In this document: positions 47,923 through 58,233 of the stretch, in pieces
How positions within the stretch are numbered: the first letter of the stretch is position 1
Layout: each line of letters starts with the position of its first letter
Assembly (NCBI GenBank): GCA_014169315.1
Contig: AP022133.1
Span: 3,038,001-3,102,000, forward strand
From: Enterobacter cloacae
GTDB taxonomy: Bacteria > Pseudomonadota > Gammaproteobacteria > Enterobacterales > Enterobacteriaceae
Reading direction: 5' to 3'
Length of the DNA stretch: 64,000 nucleotides
Position numbers and translations under genes: made by a program
Notes under the pieces: model-generated
The model's database searches: none
What the model was told of the DNA's origin: nothing
The model's input: only the letters and a program-made list of their open reading frames with translations

Positions 47923-50769
47923 TTATGTCCGCGTTTTTCTTACGCGATCGGCATAAATTGACAGCGTCTGTTTGAGAACGTCCAGCGTAACCGGCTTCGA
48001 CAGACAACTGTCCATGCCTGATTCCAGACACCGCTGTTTCTCTTCCGCCAGAGCATTTGCCGTCACGCCCACAACGGGCAGCGTCAGCCCAAGCTGACGA
48101 ATGCGCTGCGTCAGGCGATAACCGTCCATATTCGGCATGTTGACGTCGCTGAGCACAATATCAATATGGTTCTTACTCAGCACATTCAGCGCATCCACGC
48201 CGTCATTGGCGGTTTTACACTGGTAACCCAATGAACCAAGCTGGTCGGCCAGCAGACGACGGTTGATAGGATGGTCGTCCACCACCAGAATCATCATATC
48301 GTCGTTCGCCGGTGTCAGAGAGTCCGGTGACGGCAAAGCGGCCGTGCCCTCGCCGTCTTCCAACTGCACGCTGTAAATGTGCGCCAGCAAACCTAACAGC
48401 TCATGCGGCGTTGCCACACTATGCAACCATTCCCCCGGAACATGCTCAAGCGGAATGCCGATGTGACGACGACAGAAGATCACCGTCCCTCGTCCCTGCC
48501 ATGTCTGTTTCTGCATGCCATCCGTGATGAGCATATCATCCGCATCCGGCGTCTGACCTTCATAACGGGATACCCCCACACCACTCTGAATGAGCAGTGC
48601 CGTCAGGTAATCATTCAGCGATGCGTTATGCACCGCCAGCCAGCAGTGTTTACCGCTCAACCCATCGACCGTTGTTTTAGCCGGATACTGCGCCGAATAG
48701 AGCGGAATACGGATGGTGAACTGGCTTCCCATACCTGGCTCAGTATCCACGGAGATATCTCCGTCCATCATGCTGATCAGCTTCTCACAGATCGCCAGAC
48801 CCAGCCCGGTGCCCTGGAAGTTACGCTGCACACCGGTCCCCACCTGGAAGAACGGATCAAACAGACGAACCACTTCCTTCGCCGGAATACCCACTCCCGT
48901 ATCCCGCACGCGAATACTCAGGTAGTCCCCTGCCCGACACACGTGCAACACAATACAGCCGACGTCGGTAAATTTGATGGCGTTGCTGAGCAGGTTAGAG
49001 ATGACTTGTTGCAGGCGCATCGGATCGCCCTGTAGCGTCAGCGGCACATCCGGTTCGATAAAGCAGTAAAGTCCCAGCTGCTTACGCACCACCAGCGGCA
49101 TATAGTTGGCGCTGATATGGTTCATCACCTCGCGTGGAGAGAACTCACGCGGCTCAATTTTCAGCTGCTCGGACTCAATTTTAGAGAAGTCGAGAATATC
49201 GCTGATGATTTTCAGCAGCAGGCTTGAGGAGTTGTTCATCGCCGTCACCAGCCTGTCGACCCCTTTCGGCAGTTCTTTGGTCTGCAGCAGATCGAGGTTA
49301 CCGATAATCCCGTACAGCGGAGTACGTAATTCGTGGCTGACGGTGGCAAGGAACATGGATTTCGACTGGCTGGCTTGTTCCGCCGCCTGCGCCATATCCT
49401 GTAATGACTCCTCCATCTTCACGCGCGCAGAAACATCCACCAGCACGCAAATCGCCACGTTTTCGTTACGATAACGCGAGTGAACAAAGCTAATTTGCAG
49501 GTTAGTGTGGGTGCTGGTGAGTACGTCCACAAAGTTAACCTGCTGCCCGCAGATAATCTGCGTCAACCGCTGTCTGTCTTCATGCGTCAGCATGTTCAGG
49601 TAGTTATGTGCCAGCTCGTTACTGAGGATGTTCGTGCCGTCCTGCGTGCGCAGGATACAGATCCCCACCGGGGCGGAGGCGACAATTTTACGGTTAAACT
49701 GCTCGTGCTCCTCCATTCTCTGGGCGTCATTTTCGGCGGGGATAAAGATCTTCCGCTCGTACATGCGAGCCAGTGTAAACAACACGATACCCACCAGCAC
49801 ATTCAGCAAAATGGCGTTCAGGATCAGAATGCGGATGCGCTCCAGCACCATATCGACAGGCAGCGAATAGACAATACTCAGCGACGATGGCGGTAAGCTT
49901 TTCTTCAACACCAGCTCACGGAAGCCCGAGGTGTAGCCAAACCACGAACGCTCCTGCATCCAGTGTGGATCGACTTGCAAACGGTTCTCTGGCCCGGTGA
50001 GTGAAATCAGGGGATGACCGTTTTCATCCAGAATAGTCACGCCCATCGGCAGGCTGCCCGGCGTGAAGAAGTTTTCCATGCGGATGGTCTGTTCAATGCC
50101 CATCAATGCCTGCAGGCGATTACCCAGATACACCGGCGTCAGGGCATAGAAATACCCGACGCCCATGCGTGGCCCCTGGCTTATCCAGAAGATATTATTA
50201 CTGCGTTCATCCTGAGGGGCATTACGGTATTTCACTATGCGCTCATGCAGGCTCTTTAGCGCATCATCGCGCTCGACGGGCATATCGCGCAGGCCAAAAT
50301 CGGCCATGCAGAGGTTTTCACTGCCAATCAGGAAAACGCGGTTCAGGTCATAGGCCGCAGAAAAGTTGTCACGCCAGTAGCGCATAAACCACGCGAGTGA
50401 TTCCAGCGAGCCGCGCCAGGCATTGCCCATCGCCGAACAATCCGAATCCGGGAACAGCGGCTCGAAATCCGGGACTTCCGTTTTGTCATCACGCCCACGG
50501 ATGGCAAGGATGCCGTTCTCTGCCGTCAGGCGGTTTTCGGCAATGTACTTCAGTTCCTTCATCACGTCAGACGTTCGCTGAATATAGCGCTGAGCCTGAT
50601 CGGAGCTTAAGTTGAACTCCTGACGGATCTCCGATTCTTTCTGGTGCAACGCGTTAACGATGTAAAACACCGAGAACAACGCCACCAGCAACCAAAGCAA
50701 TAGCGCCAGCGCCCGAAACAGATAGCGAGAGACTTTCAGCGTGGTACGAAAGGAGACGAGGTATTTCAA
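47923..50769 (-). CDS. rcsC: Hybrid sensor histidine kinase RcsC
   Basis: Membrane hybrid kinase that starts the Rcs phosphorelay in response to outer-membrane stress signalled via RcsF-IgaA. 948 residues. Two transmembrane helices (about 20-40 and 312-335) flank the periplasmic domain. A PAS-like segment, the dimerisation/phosphoacceptor H-box FLATVSHELRTPLYG (about residue 470-485) and the ATPase (ATP lid GTGLGLAICEKL) follow. The C-terminal receiver has VVDDHPINRRLL and phosphoacceptor in IVLSDVNMPNMDGY. Convergent with rcsB. In K-12, the ato genes separate rcsC from gyrA; here gyrA is next. Confidence 0.95.
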   Translation of the reverse strand: MKYLVSFRTTLKVSRYLFRALALLLWLLVALFSVFYIVNALHQKESEIRQEFNLSSDQAQRYIQRTSDVMKELKYIAENRLTAENGILAIRGRDDKTEVPDFEPLFPDSDCSAMGNAWRGSLESLAWFMRYWRDNFSAAYDLNRVFLIGSENLCMADFGLRDMPVERDDALKSLHERIVKYRNAPQDERSNNIFWISQGPRMGVGYFYALTPVYLGNRLQALMGIEQTIRMENFFTPGSLPMGVTILDENGHPLISLTGPENRLQVDPHWMQERSWFGYTSGFRELVLKKSLPPSSLSIVYSLPVDMVLERIRILILNAILLNVLVGIVLFTLARMYERKIFIPAENDAQRMEEHEQFNRKIVASAPVGICILRTQDGTNILSNELAHNYLNMLTHEDRQRLTQIICGQQVNFVDVLTSTHTNLQISFVHSRYRNENVAICVLVDVSARVKMEESLQDMAQAAEQASQSKSMFLATVSHELRTPLYGIIGNLDLLQTKELPKGVDRLVTAMNNSSSLLLKIISDILDFSKIESEQLKIEPREFSPREVMNHISANYMPLVVRKQLGLYCFIEPDVPLTLQGDPMRLQQVISNLLSNAIKFTDVGCIVLHVCRAGDYLSIRVRDTGVGIPAKEVVRLFDPFFQVGTGVQRNFQGTGLGLAICEKLISMMDGDISVDTEPGMGSQFTIRIPLYSAQYPAKTTVDGLSGKHCWLAVHNASLNDYLTALLIQSGVGVSRYEGQTPDADDMLITDGMQKQTWQGRGTVIFCRRHIGIPLEHVPGEWLHSVATPHELLGLLAHIYSVQLEDGEGTAALPSPDSLTPANDDMMILVVDDHPINRRLLADQLGSLGYQCKTANDGVDALNVLSKNHIDIVLSDVNMPNMDGYRLTQRIRQLGLTLPVVGVTANALAEEKQRCLESGMDSCLSKPVTLDVLKQTLSIYADRVRKTRT

Positions 50770-50861
50770 AGGGGCGAGGCTCCGCCGTCGGGGTCAACAA
50801 GAATGTGGTTAAGGTAGCGGTAAACGCGCCAGGTCGCAACGTTCACTTATCTGCATCTGCA

Positions 50862-50892
50862 AAAGAAAAGGGCCGGAATCCGGCCCTTTTTA
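50862..50892 (-). terminator. Terminator of gyrA
   Basis: GGGCCGG-AAT-CCGGCCC hairpin (50870-50886), followed on the minus strand by TTTTCTTTT. Confidence 0.85.
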
Positions 50893-50904
50893 CATCAGGA
50901 GACA

Positions 50905-53541
50905 TTACTCGTCAGCGTCATCCGCTGCATCATCGTCAGTGTCCGCTTCCGGCGCGATGTCATCATCACCTTCCGCTACGCTACCGTCGATGGAATCGAG
51001 CTCTTCGTCATCCACTGGCTCAGCAACACGTTGCAGACCCACGACGTTTTCATCTTCCGCAGTACGGATGAGAATAACACCCTGGGTGTTACGACCAACC
51101 ACGCTGATCTCGGAAACGCGCGTACGCACCAGCGTACCGGCATCAGTGATCATCATAATCTGGTCGGTATCATCTACCTGCACCGCGCCCACAACAGAAC
51201 CGTTGCGCTCGGTAACCTTGATAGAGATAACGCCCTGCGTGCCACGAGACTTGGTCGGGTATTCGCTTTCTGCCGTACGTTTACCGTAGCCATTCTGCGT
51301 CACGGTCAGGATGGCACCTTCGCCACGCGGAACGATCAGGGAAACAACTGAGTCTTCACCCGCCAGTTTGATGCCGCGAACGCCGGTCGCAGTACGCCCC
51401 ATTGCGCGCACTGCGTTCTCTTTAAAGCGCACCACTTTACCGGCGGCAGAGAACAGCATCACTTCATCAGAACCGGAGGTCAGATCCACGCCAATCAGCT
51501 CGTCGCCTTCGTTCAGGTTCACCGCGATAATACCGGCAGAACGTGGACGGCTGAACTCGGTCAGCGCAGTTTTCTTCACGGTACCGCTGGCGGTTGCCAT
51601 AAAGACGTTTACGCCTTCTTCGTACTCGCGTACTGGCAGGATGGCGGTGATACGTTCGTTCGCTTCCAGCGGCAGCAGGTTAACGATTGGACGACCACGC
51701 GCGCCACGGCTCGCTTCCGGCAGCTGATAGACTTTCATCCAGTACAGACGACCACGGCTTGAGAAGCAGAGGATCGTGTCATGGGTGTTCGCCACCAGCA
51801 GACGGTCAATAAAGTCTTCTTCTTTAATACGTGCCGCAGATTTGCCTTTACCGCCACGACGCTGTGCTTCGTAGTCGGTCAATGGCTGATACTTCACATA
51901 GCCCTGGTGAGACAGGGTGACCACCACATCTTCGCGGTTGATCAGATCTTCAATGTTGATATCAGAGCTGTTCGCGGTGATTTCGGTGCGACGCTCATCG
52001 CCGAACTGTTCACGTACCAGTTCCAGCTCTTCGCGGATCACTTCCATCAGGCGCTCTGCGCTACCGAGGATATGCAGCAACTCAGCAATCTGCTCCAGCA
52101 GTTCTTTGTATTCGTCGAGCAGTTTTTCATGCTCAAGGCCGGTCAGTTTCTGCAGACGCAGATCCAGAATCGCCTGGGCCTGCTGTTCAGTCAGGTAGTA
52201 CTGACCGTCACGCACGCCGAATTCCGGCTCCAGCCACTCAGGACGCGCAGCGTTATCGCCCGCACGTTCCAGCATCGCCGCCACGTTGCCCAGATCCCAC
52301 GAACGTGCAATCAGGGCTGCTTTTGCTTCAGCCGGCGTTGGCGCACGGCGAATCAGCTCGATAATTGGGTCGATGTTTGCCAGTGCAACGGCCAGTGCTT
52401 CAAGGATATGCGCACGGTCACGCGCTTTGCGCAGTTCGAAGATGGTACGACGGGTCACCACTTCACGGCGGTGACGCACAAACGCGCTCAGGATCTCTTT
52501 CAGGTTCATGATCTTCGGCTGACCGTGGTGCAGCGCCACCATGTTGATACCGAAGGAGACCTGAAGCTGAGTCTGGGAGTACAGGTTGTTCAGAACAACT
52601 TCACCCACCGCGTCGCGTTTGATTTCAATCACGATGCGCATACCGTCTTTGTCAGACTCGTCACGCAGCGCGCTGATACCTTCAACACGTTTTTCTTTTA
52701 CCAGCTCGGCGATTTTTTCAATCAGACGCGCCTTGTTCACCTGATACGGGATCTCGTGAACAATGATGGTTTCACGGCCGGTTTTGGCGTCCGCTTCCAC
52801 TTCGGCGCGGGCACGGATGTATATCTTGCCGCGACCGGTGCGGTACGCTTCTTCAATACCACGACGACCGTTGATGATCGCCGCCGTCGGGAAGTCCGGC
52901 CCCGGGATGTGTTCCATCAGCCCTTCAATGCTGATGTCTTCATCGTCGATATAGGCCAGGCAGCCGTTAATCACTTCCGTAATGTTGTGCGGCGGAATGT
53001 TGGTTGCCATACCGACGGCGATACCTGACGAACCGTTAACCAACAGGTTCGGGATCTTGGTAGGCATGACATCAGGGATTCGCTCGGTGCCGTCGTAGTT
53101 ATCGACGAAATCAACGGTCTCTTTTTCCAGGTCGGCCATCAGCTCGTGAGCGATTTTCGACATACGGATTTCCGTATAACGCATCGCCGCCGCGGAGTCG
53201 CCATCAACAGAACCAAAGTTACCCTGACCATCTACCAGCATGTAACGCAAGGAGAATGGCTGTGCCATACGGACGATGGTGTCATACACGGCAATATCAC
53301 CATGCGGGTGATATTTACCGATGACGTCACCCACGACACGGGCAGATTTTTTGTAGGCTTTATTCCAGTCATTGCCCAATACGTTCATGGCGTATAGTAC
53401 GCGACGGTGTACCGGCTTCAGGCCATCGCGGACGTCCGGCAGCGCACGGCCAACAATGACCGACATCGCATAGTCCAGATAGGAGCTCTTCAGCTCTTCC
53501 TCGATGTTAACCGGTGTAATTTCTCTCGCAAGGTCGCTCAT
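50905..53541 (-). CDS. gyrA: DNA gyrase subunit A, with Ile at position 83
   Basis: Breakage-reunion subunit of gyrase. 878 residues, with catalytic Tyr122 (MRYTEIRM), a GyrA-box region (QRRGGKGK) starting the C-terminal beta-pinwheel domain, and an acidic tail. The quinolone-resistance region reads [18 protein letters not shown]. Position 83 is Ile (codon ATT, bases 53295-53293) where wild-type Enterobacter and E. coli have Ser (GDSAVYD). Asp87 is wild type. Position 83 substitutions reduce quinolone binding. parC, parE and gyrB are outside this window. The promoter faces ubiG. Confidence 0.97.
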   Translation of the reverse strand: MSDLAREITPVNIEEELKSSYLDYAMSVIVGRALPDVRDGLKPVHRRVLYAMNVLGNDWNKAYKKSARVVGDVIGKYHPHGDIAVYDTIVRMAQPFSLRYMLVDGQGNFGSVDGDSAAAMRYTEIRMSKIAHELMADLEKETVDFVDNYDGTERIPDVMPTKIPNLLVNGSSGIAVGMATNIPPHNITEVINGCLAYIDDEDISIEGLMEHIPGPDFPTAAIINGRRGIEEAYRTGRGKIYIRARAEVEADAKTGRETIIVHEIPYQVNKARLIEKIAELVKEKRVEGISALRDESDKDGMRIVIEIKRDAVGEVVLNNLYSQTQLQVSFGINMVALHHGQPKIMNLKEILSAFVRHRREVVTRRTIFELRKARDRAHILEALAVALANIDPIIELIRRAPTPAEAKAALIARSWDLGNVAAMLERAGDNAARPEWLEPEFGVRDGQYYLTEQQAQAILDLRLQKLTGLEHEKLLDEYKELLEQIAELLHILGSAERLMEVIREELELVREQFGDERRTEITANSSDINIEDLINREDVVVTLSHQGYVKYQPLTDYEAQRRGGKGKSAARIKEEDFIDRLLVANTHDTILCFSSRGRLYWMKVYQLPEASRGARGRPIVNLLPLEANERITAILPVREYEEGVNVFMATASGTVKKTALTEFSRPRSAGIIAVNLNEGDELIGVDLTSGSDEVMLFSAAGKVVRFKENAVRAMGRTATGVRGIKLAGEDSVVSLIVPRGEGAILTVTQNGYGKRTAESEYPTKSRGTQGVISIKVTERNGSVVGAVQVDDTDQIMMITDAGTLVRTRVSEISVVGRNTQGVILIRTAEDENVVGLQRVAEPVDDEELDSIDGSVAEGDDDIAPEADTDDDAADDADE

Positions 53542-53585
53542 CTAACCGCTATCCCTCTACTGTATCCCGGATTCAAAGGTCGCAA

Positions 53586-53591
53586 ATTATA
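53586..53591 (-). promoter_or_regulatory. gyrA -10 box
   Basis: Minus strand TATAAT at 53591-53586, 45 bases upstream of the gyrA start, with a TTTACC-like -35 region about 18-19 bases further up. A near-consensus -10 is typical of the relaxation-induced gyrA promoter. Confidence 0.55.
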
Positions 53592-53687
53592 ACACAGCCG
53601 CGGTGATTGAGGTAAACCAATAAGCTTTATTCACCCGCGCGGGCTGATATACTCCGAAGTCTTGCTAAATAAGGAGTAAAAGCGTCC

Positions 53688-54416
53688 ATGAATGCCGAAA
53701 AATCCCCGGTGGCTCACAACGTTGACCATGAAGAGATTGCCAAATTCGAAGCGGTGGCGTCCCGCTGGTGGGATCTCGAAGGTGAGTTTAAACCTCTGCA
53801 CCGCATTAACCCACTGCGTCTGGGCTATATCGCGGAGCGTTCCGGCGGACTGTTCGGTAAGAAAGTCCTCGACGTTGGCTGCGGCGGCGGCATCCTGGCA
53901 GAAAGCATGGCGCGTGAAGGGGCAACCGTCACCGGCCTGGACATGGGGTTTGAACCGCTGCAGGTGGCGCGTCTGCATGCGCTGGAATCCGGCGTCCAGG
54001 TGGAATATGTGCAGGAAACCGTTGAAGCACACGCGGCAAAGCACGCACATCAATACGATGTGGTGACCTGCATGGAGATGCTGGAACACGTACCCGACCC
54101 GCAGTCCGTGGTCAATGCCTGTGCAAAACTGATTAAGCCTGGCGGTCAGGTCTTCTTCTCTACGATCAACCGTAATGGCAAAGCCTGGCTGATGGCCGTG
54201 GTGGGTGCGGAGTATGTGCTGCGCATGGTGCCAAAAGGTACACACGACGTGAAGAAATTCATTAAGCCTGCTGAGTTATTGAGCTGGGTTGACCAGACGT
54301 GGCTCAAAGAGCAGCACATGACCGGGCTGCATTACAATCCATTAACGGACAAATTCAAGCTCGCGCCGGGTGTGGATGTTAATTATATGTTGCACACAAC
54401 AGCCAAAAACGACTAA
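53688..54416 (+). CDS. ubiG: Ubiquinone biosynthesis O-methyltransferase UbiG
   Basis: SAM-dependent enzyme carrying out both O-methylations of ubiquinone synthesis (2-polyprenyl-6-hydroxyphenol and demethylubiquinol). 242 residues, Rossmann-like fold. SAM motif [14 protein letters not shown] (about residues 60-72), post-I and motif II around [11 protein letters not shown], and motif [16 protein letters not shown] are present. A TATACT -10-like box is at 53648-53653. Divergent from gyrA, 146 bases apart. In K-12, yfaL follows; here the nrdAB leader does. Confidence 0.95.
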   Translation: MNAEKSPVAHNVDHEEIAKFEAVASRWWDLEGEFKPLHRINPLRLGYIAERSGGLFGKKVLDVGCGGGILAESMAREGATVTGLDMGFEPLQVARLHALESGVQVEYVQETVEAHAAKHAHQYDVVTCMEMLEHVPDPQSVVNACAKLIKPGGQVFFSTINRNGKAWLMAVVGAEYVLRMVPKGTHDVKKFIKPAELLSWVDQTWLKEQHMTGLHYNPLTDKFKLAPGVDVNYMLHTTAKND

Positions 54417-54684
54417 CGTCATCAAATATTCTTATAAAGATTGCGCGACATCATGTTGCGCAATTTTGACCTCTCGTTGAAGAAATCAGCACTCGATCAA
54501 ATTTTGAATTTTTTTTCTTAATTATTGACATGTCTTCCAGGCCTTACGGTACGAGGACTTAGCCTTTTTTACCCTTTCACAACCTCAATTTAACGTCAAA
54601 ATCAACCCTTGTGCTGAAAAGAATCCTTACTAGAATACTCACCATATAGCGTTTTTCTTATCGCAAAACCCCTACATGTAGTAT

Positions 54685-54693
54685 TTATCCACA
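54685..54693 (+). promoter_or_regulatory. DnaA box (upstream of nrdA)
   Basis: TTATCCACA, the exact DnaA consensus. DnaA control of nrdAB is known in E. coli. Confidence 0.85.
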
Positions 54694-54714
54694 GAGTTAG
54701 TCACAAGACGGACC

Positions 54715-54723
54715 TGTGGATAA
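54715..54723 (-). promoter_or_regulatory. DnaA box, inverted (upstream of nrdA)
   Basis: TGTGGATAA, the reverse complement of the consensus DnaA box, 30 bases from the first box (start to start), close to the nrdA start at 54766. Confidence 0.85.
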
Positions 54724-54765
54724 ACGGGGGGATATTTTTTATTTCACGGACAGGTAAAAACCCAC

Positions 54766-57051
54766 ATGAATCAGAGTCTGCTGGTGACAAAGCGCGACGG
54801 TACTACCGAGCGTATCAATCTGGACAAAATCCATCGAGTTCTCGACTGGGCAGCAGAAGGACTGAACAACGTATCTATCTCCCAGGTTGAACTGCGTTCC
54901 CATATCCAGTTCTACGATGGCATCAAAACGTCTGATATCCATGAAACCATCATCAAGGCTGCGGCGGATCTGATCTCCCGCGAAGCACCGGATTATCAGT
55001 ACCTCGCTGCACGTCTGGCGATTTTCCACCTGCGTAAAAAAGCCTACGGCCAGTTCGAGCCGCCAAAGCTTTACGCTCACGTGGTGAAAATGGTTGAGCT
55101 GGGCAAATACGACACGCATCTGCTGGAAGACTATACGGAAGAAGAGTTCGAGCAGATGAACGGGTTTATCGATCACTGGCGCGACATGAACTTCTCCTAC
55201 GCGGCGGTGAAGCAGCTCGAAGGTAAATACCTGGTTCAGAACCGTGTGACCGGCGAAATCTACGAGAGCGCTCAGTTCCTCTATATTCTGGTAGCCGCCT
55301 GCCTGTTCTCAAACTACCCGCGTGACACCCGTCTGGAATACGTGAAGCGTTTCTACGATGCGGTTTCCACGTTCAAAATTTCTCTGCCAACGCCAATTAT
55401 GTCTGGCGTGCGTACCCCTACCCGTCAGTTCAGCTCCTGCGTACTGATCGAGTGTGGTGACAGCCTGGATTCCATCAATGCCACGTCCAGCGCGATTGTG
55501 AAATACGTCTCCCAGCGTGCCGGTATCGGCATCAACGCGGGCCGTATCCGTGCGCTGGGCAGCCCAATTCGCGGCGGTGAAGCGTTCCACACCGGCTGTA
55601 TCCCGTTCTACAAGCACTTCCAGACAGCGGTGAAATCCTGCTCTCAGGGCGGCGTGCGTGGCGGTGCTGCGACCCTGTTCTACCCAATGTGGCACCTGGA
55701 AGTCGAAAGCCTGCTGGTACTGAAAAACAACCGTGGCGTTGAAGGCAACCGCGTGCGTCACATGGACTACGGTGTGCAGATCAACAAGCTGATGTACACC
55801 CGTCTGCTGAAAGGTGAAGAGATCACTCTGTTCAGTCCGTCCGACGTCCCGGGTCTGTACGATGCGTTCTTCGCCGATCAGGACGAATTCGAGCGCCTGT
55901 ACACCCAATACGAAAAAGACGACAGCATCCGCAAGCAGCGCGTGAAAGCGGTGGAACTGTTCTCCCTGATGATGCAGGAACGTGCTTCTACTGGCCGTAT
56001 CTACATCCAGAACGTTGACCACTGCAACACCCACAGCCCGTTCGATCCAGTGGTTGCGCCAGTGCGCCAGTCTAACCTGTGTCTGGAAATTGCCCTGCCG
56101 ACCAAACCGCTGGAAGACGTGAACGACCAGAACGGTGAAATCGCCCTGTGTACACTGTCTGCGTTCAACCTGGGTGCGATTAAGAGCCTGGACGAGCTGG
56201 AAGAGCTGGCCGTGCTGGCCGTTCGCGCGCTTGATGCCCTGCTGGACTACCAGGATTACCCAATCCCGGCGGCAAAACGCGGTGCAATGGGCCGTCGTAC
56301 CCTGGGTATTGGCGTGATCAACTTTGCGTACTGGCTGGCGAAACACGGTAAGCGTTACTCCGACGGCAGCGCGAACAACCTGACCCATGAAACGTTTGAA
56401 GCTATTCAGTATTACCTGCTGAAAGCCTCCAACGAGCTGGCAAAAGAGCAAGGCGCGTGCCCGTGGTTCAACGAAACCACCTATGCGAAAGGCATTCTGC
56501 CGATCGATACCTATAAAAAAGACCTGGATGCGATTGCTAACGAGCCGCTGCACCTGGACTGGGAAGCCCTGCGTGAGTCCATCAAGACGCACGGCCTGCG
56601 TAACTCCACGCTCTCTGCCCTGATGCCGTCTGAGACCTCTTCACAGATCTCTAACGCCACCAACGGTATCGAGCCACCGCGCGGCCACGTCAGCATCAAA
56701 GCGTCGAAAGACGGTATCCTGCGTCAGGTGGTGCCAGACTACGAGTTGCTGAAAGACAACTACGAGCTGCTGTGGGAAATGCCGAACAACGACGGTTACC
56801 TGCAGCTGGTGGGTATCATGCAGAAGTTTATCGACCAGTCGATCTCTGCCAATACCAACTATGACCCGACGCGCTTCCCGTCAGGCAAGGTTCCGATGCA
56901 ACAACTGCTGAAAGACCTGCTCACCGCCTATAAATTTGGCGTGAAAACGCTGTACTATCACAACACCCGTGATGGTGCGGAAGACGCGCAGGACGACCTG
57001 GCACCTTCTATCCAGGACGATGGCTGCGAAAGTGGCGCATGTAAGATCTAA
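54766..57051 (+). CDS. nrdA: Ribonucleoside-diphosphate reductase 1 alpha subunit
   Basis: Class Ia catalytic subunit: reduces all four NDPs to dNDPs with NrdB. 761 residues. The ATP cone (residues 1-90, VTKRDGTTERINLDKIHRVLDWA) senses ATP/dATP. Active-site cysteines lie in SSCVLIECGDS, NLCLEI (Cys439, Glu441) and LCTLSAFNLG (Cys462). The C-terminal redox pair CESGAC is Cys754 and Cys759. The Tyr730-Tyr731 radical path is in KTLYYHN. Promoter region with two DnaA boxes. Followed by a perfect palindrome and nrdB. Confidence 0.97.
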   Translation: MNQSLLVTKRDGTTERINLDKIHRVLDWAAEGLNNVSISQVELRSHIQFYDGIKTSDIHETIIKAAADLISREAPDYQYLAARLAIFHLRKKAYGQFEPPKLYAHVVKMVELGKYDTHLLEDYTEEEFEQMNGFIDHWRDMNFSYAAVKQLEGKYLVQNRVTGEIYESAQFLYILVAACLFSNYPRDTRLEYVKRFYDAVSTFKISLPTPIMSGVRTPTRQFSSCVLIECGDSLDSINATSSAIVKYVSQRAGIGINAGRIRALGSPIRGGEAFHTGCIPFYKHFQTAVKSCSQGGVRGGAATLFYPMWHLEVESLLVLKNNRGVEGNRVRHMDYGVQINKLMYTRLLKGEEITLFSPSDVPGLYDAFFADQDEFERLYTQYEKDDSIRKQRVKAVELFSLMMQERASTGRIYIQNVDHCNTHSPFDPVVAPVRQSNLCLEIALPTKPLEDVNDQNGEIALCTLSAFNLGAIKSLDELEELAVLAVRALDALLDYQDYPIPAAKRGAMGRRTLGIGVINFAYWLAKHGKRYSDGSANNLTHETFEAIQYYLLKASNELAKEQGACPWFNETTYAKGILPIDTYKKDLDAIANEPLHLDWEALRESIKTHGLRNSTLSALMPSETSSQISNATNGIEPPRGHVSIKASKDGILRQVVPDYELLKDNYELLWEMPNNDGYLQLVGIMQKFIDQSISANTNYDPTRFPSGKVPMQQLLKDLLTAYKFGVKTLYYHNTRDGAEDAQDDLAPSIQDDGCESGACKI

Positions 57052-57056
57052 TGAAG

Positions 57057-57074
57057 GGCGGGGATATCCCCGCC
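57057..57074. repeat. 18-bp perfect palindrome between nrdA and nrdB
   Basis: GGCGGGGATATCCCCGCC, a fully self-complementary sequence five bases after the nrdA stop, followed by TTTATTT, 29 bases before the nrdB start. It can fold to a strong hairpin and act as attenuator or RNA-stability element. Confidence 0.8.
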
Positions 57075-57102
57075 TTTATTTCGTAAGACAGGACCCCAAT
57101 TC

Positions 57103-58233
57103 ATGGCATACACCACCTTTTCACAGACGAAAAACGACCAGCTCAAAGAGCCGATGTTCTTCGGCCAGCCGGTCAACGTGGCACGCTACGATCAGCAAAA
57201 GTATGACATTTTCGAAAAGCTGATTGAAAAGCAACTCTCCTTCTTCTGGCGTCCGGAAGAAGTTGACGTTTCCCGCGATCGTATTGATTTCCAGGCGCTG
57301 CCGGATCACGAAAAGCATATCTTCATCAGCAACCTGAAGTATCAGACGCTGCTGGACTCCATTCAGGGACGTAGTCCGAACGTAGCGCTGCTGCCGCTGA
57401 TCTCCATTCCTGAACTGGAAACCTGGGTGGAAACCTGGGCGTTTTCTGAGACGATCCACTCCCGTTCTTACACCCATATCATCCGCAACATCGTGAACGA
57501 TCCGGCGGTGGTGTTTGACGATATCGTCACTAACGAGCAGATCCAGAAGCGTGCGGAAGGTATTGCGCACTACTACGACACACTTATCGAGATGACCAGC
57601 TACTGGCATCTGCTGGGTGAAGGTACCCACAATGTGAACGGTAAAACCGTCACCGTGAACCTGCGTGCGCTGAAAAAACAGCTGTATCTCTGCCTGATGA
57701 GCGTGAACGCGCTGGAAGCGATTCGCTTCTACGTCAGCTTCGCCTGCTCCTTCGCGTTTGCCGAACGCAAGCTGATGGAAGGCAATGCCAAGATCATTCG
57801 CCTGATTGCCCGTGACGAAGCCCTGCACCTGACCGGAACTCAGCACATGCTGAACCTGCTGCGCAGTGGCACCGACGACCCGGAAATGGCGGAAATCGCC
57901 GAAGAGTGCAAACAGGAGTGCTACGACCTGTTCGTGCTGGCCGCGCAGCAAGAGAAAGAGTGGGCAGACTACCTGTTCCGCGACGGTTCAATGATTGGTC
58001 TGAACAAAGACATCCTGTGCCAGTATGTTGAGTACATCACCAACATCCGTATGCAGGCCGTCGGTCTTGACCTGCCATTCCAGACGCGTTCTAACCCAAT
58101 CCCGTGGATCAACACCTGGCTGGTGTCCGATAACGTGCAGGTTGCACCGCAGGAAGTGGAAGTGAGTTCTTACCTGGTGGGTCAGATTGACGCGGAAGTG
58201 GATACTGACGACCTGAGTAACTTCCAGCTCTGA
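57103..58233 (+). CDS. nrdB: Ribonucleoside-diphosphate reductase 1 beta subunit
   Basis: Di-iron/tyrosyl radical subunit of class Ia reductase. 376 residues including Met1. The radical tyrosine is Tyr123 (Tyr122 after Met removal) in [11 protein letters not shown]. Iron ligands are visible in [16 protein letters not shown] and [12 protein letters not shown]. The C-terminal tail DDLSNFQL docks to NrdA. Its stop overlaps the yfaE start (TGATG), so the two are coupled. Confidence 0.97.
   Translation: MAYTTFSQTKNDQLKEPMFFGQPVNVARYDQQKYDIFEKLIEKQLSFFWRPEEVDVSRDRIDFQALPDHEKHIFISNLKYQTLLDSIQGRSPNVALLPLISIPELETWVETWAFSETIHSRSYTHIIRNIVNDPAVVFDDIVTNEQIQKRAEGIAHYYDTLIEMTSYWHLLGEGTHNVNGKTVTVNLRALKKQLYLCLMSVNALEAIRFYVSFACSFAFAERKLMEGNAKIIRLIARDEALHLTGTQHMLNLLRSGTDDPEMAEIAEECKQECYDLFVLAAQQEKEWADYLFRDGSMIGLNKDILCQYVEYITNIRMQAVGLDLPFQTRSNPIPWINTWLVSDNVQVAPQEVEVSSYLVGQIDAEVDTDDLSNFQL

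Larger units (their letters stand above)
54417..54765. promoter_or_regulatory. ubiG-nrdA intergenic control region (349 bp)
   Basis: Regulatory region of the nrdAB operon. It has two inverted DnaA boxes, a CTACATGTAG palindrome (54672-54681) that could be part of an NrdR-type or other site, and a TTGACA at 54525-54530 with no clear -10. No autotransporter gene (yfaL) is present. I see no ORF of substance. Confidence 0.6.

Noticed and set aside
51781..53028. Long open frame (415 codons) on the + strand opposite gyrA
   Set aside because: Antisense to a highly conserved, highly coding gene; no Shine-Dalgarno; composition is a shadow of the codon bias of gyrA.
54525..54550. TTGACA with downstream TACGGT as a small RNA promoter in the ubiG-nrdA gap
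   Set aside because: Spacing and -10 similarity are poor and there is no terminator to define an RNA.
55309..56592. 427-codon open frame on the - strand opposite nrdA
   Set aside because: Shadow of nrdA coding; translated residues show no family likeness and no start signal.
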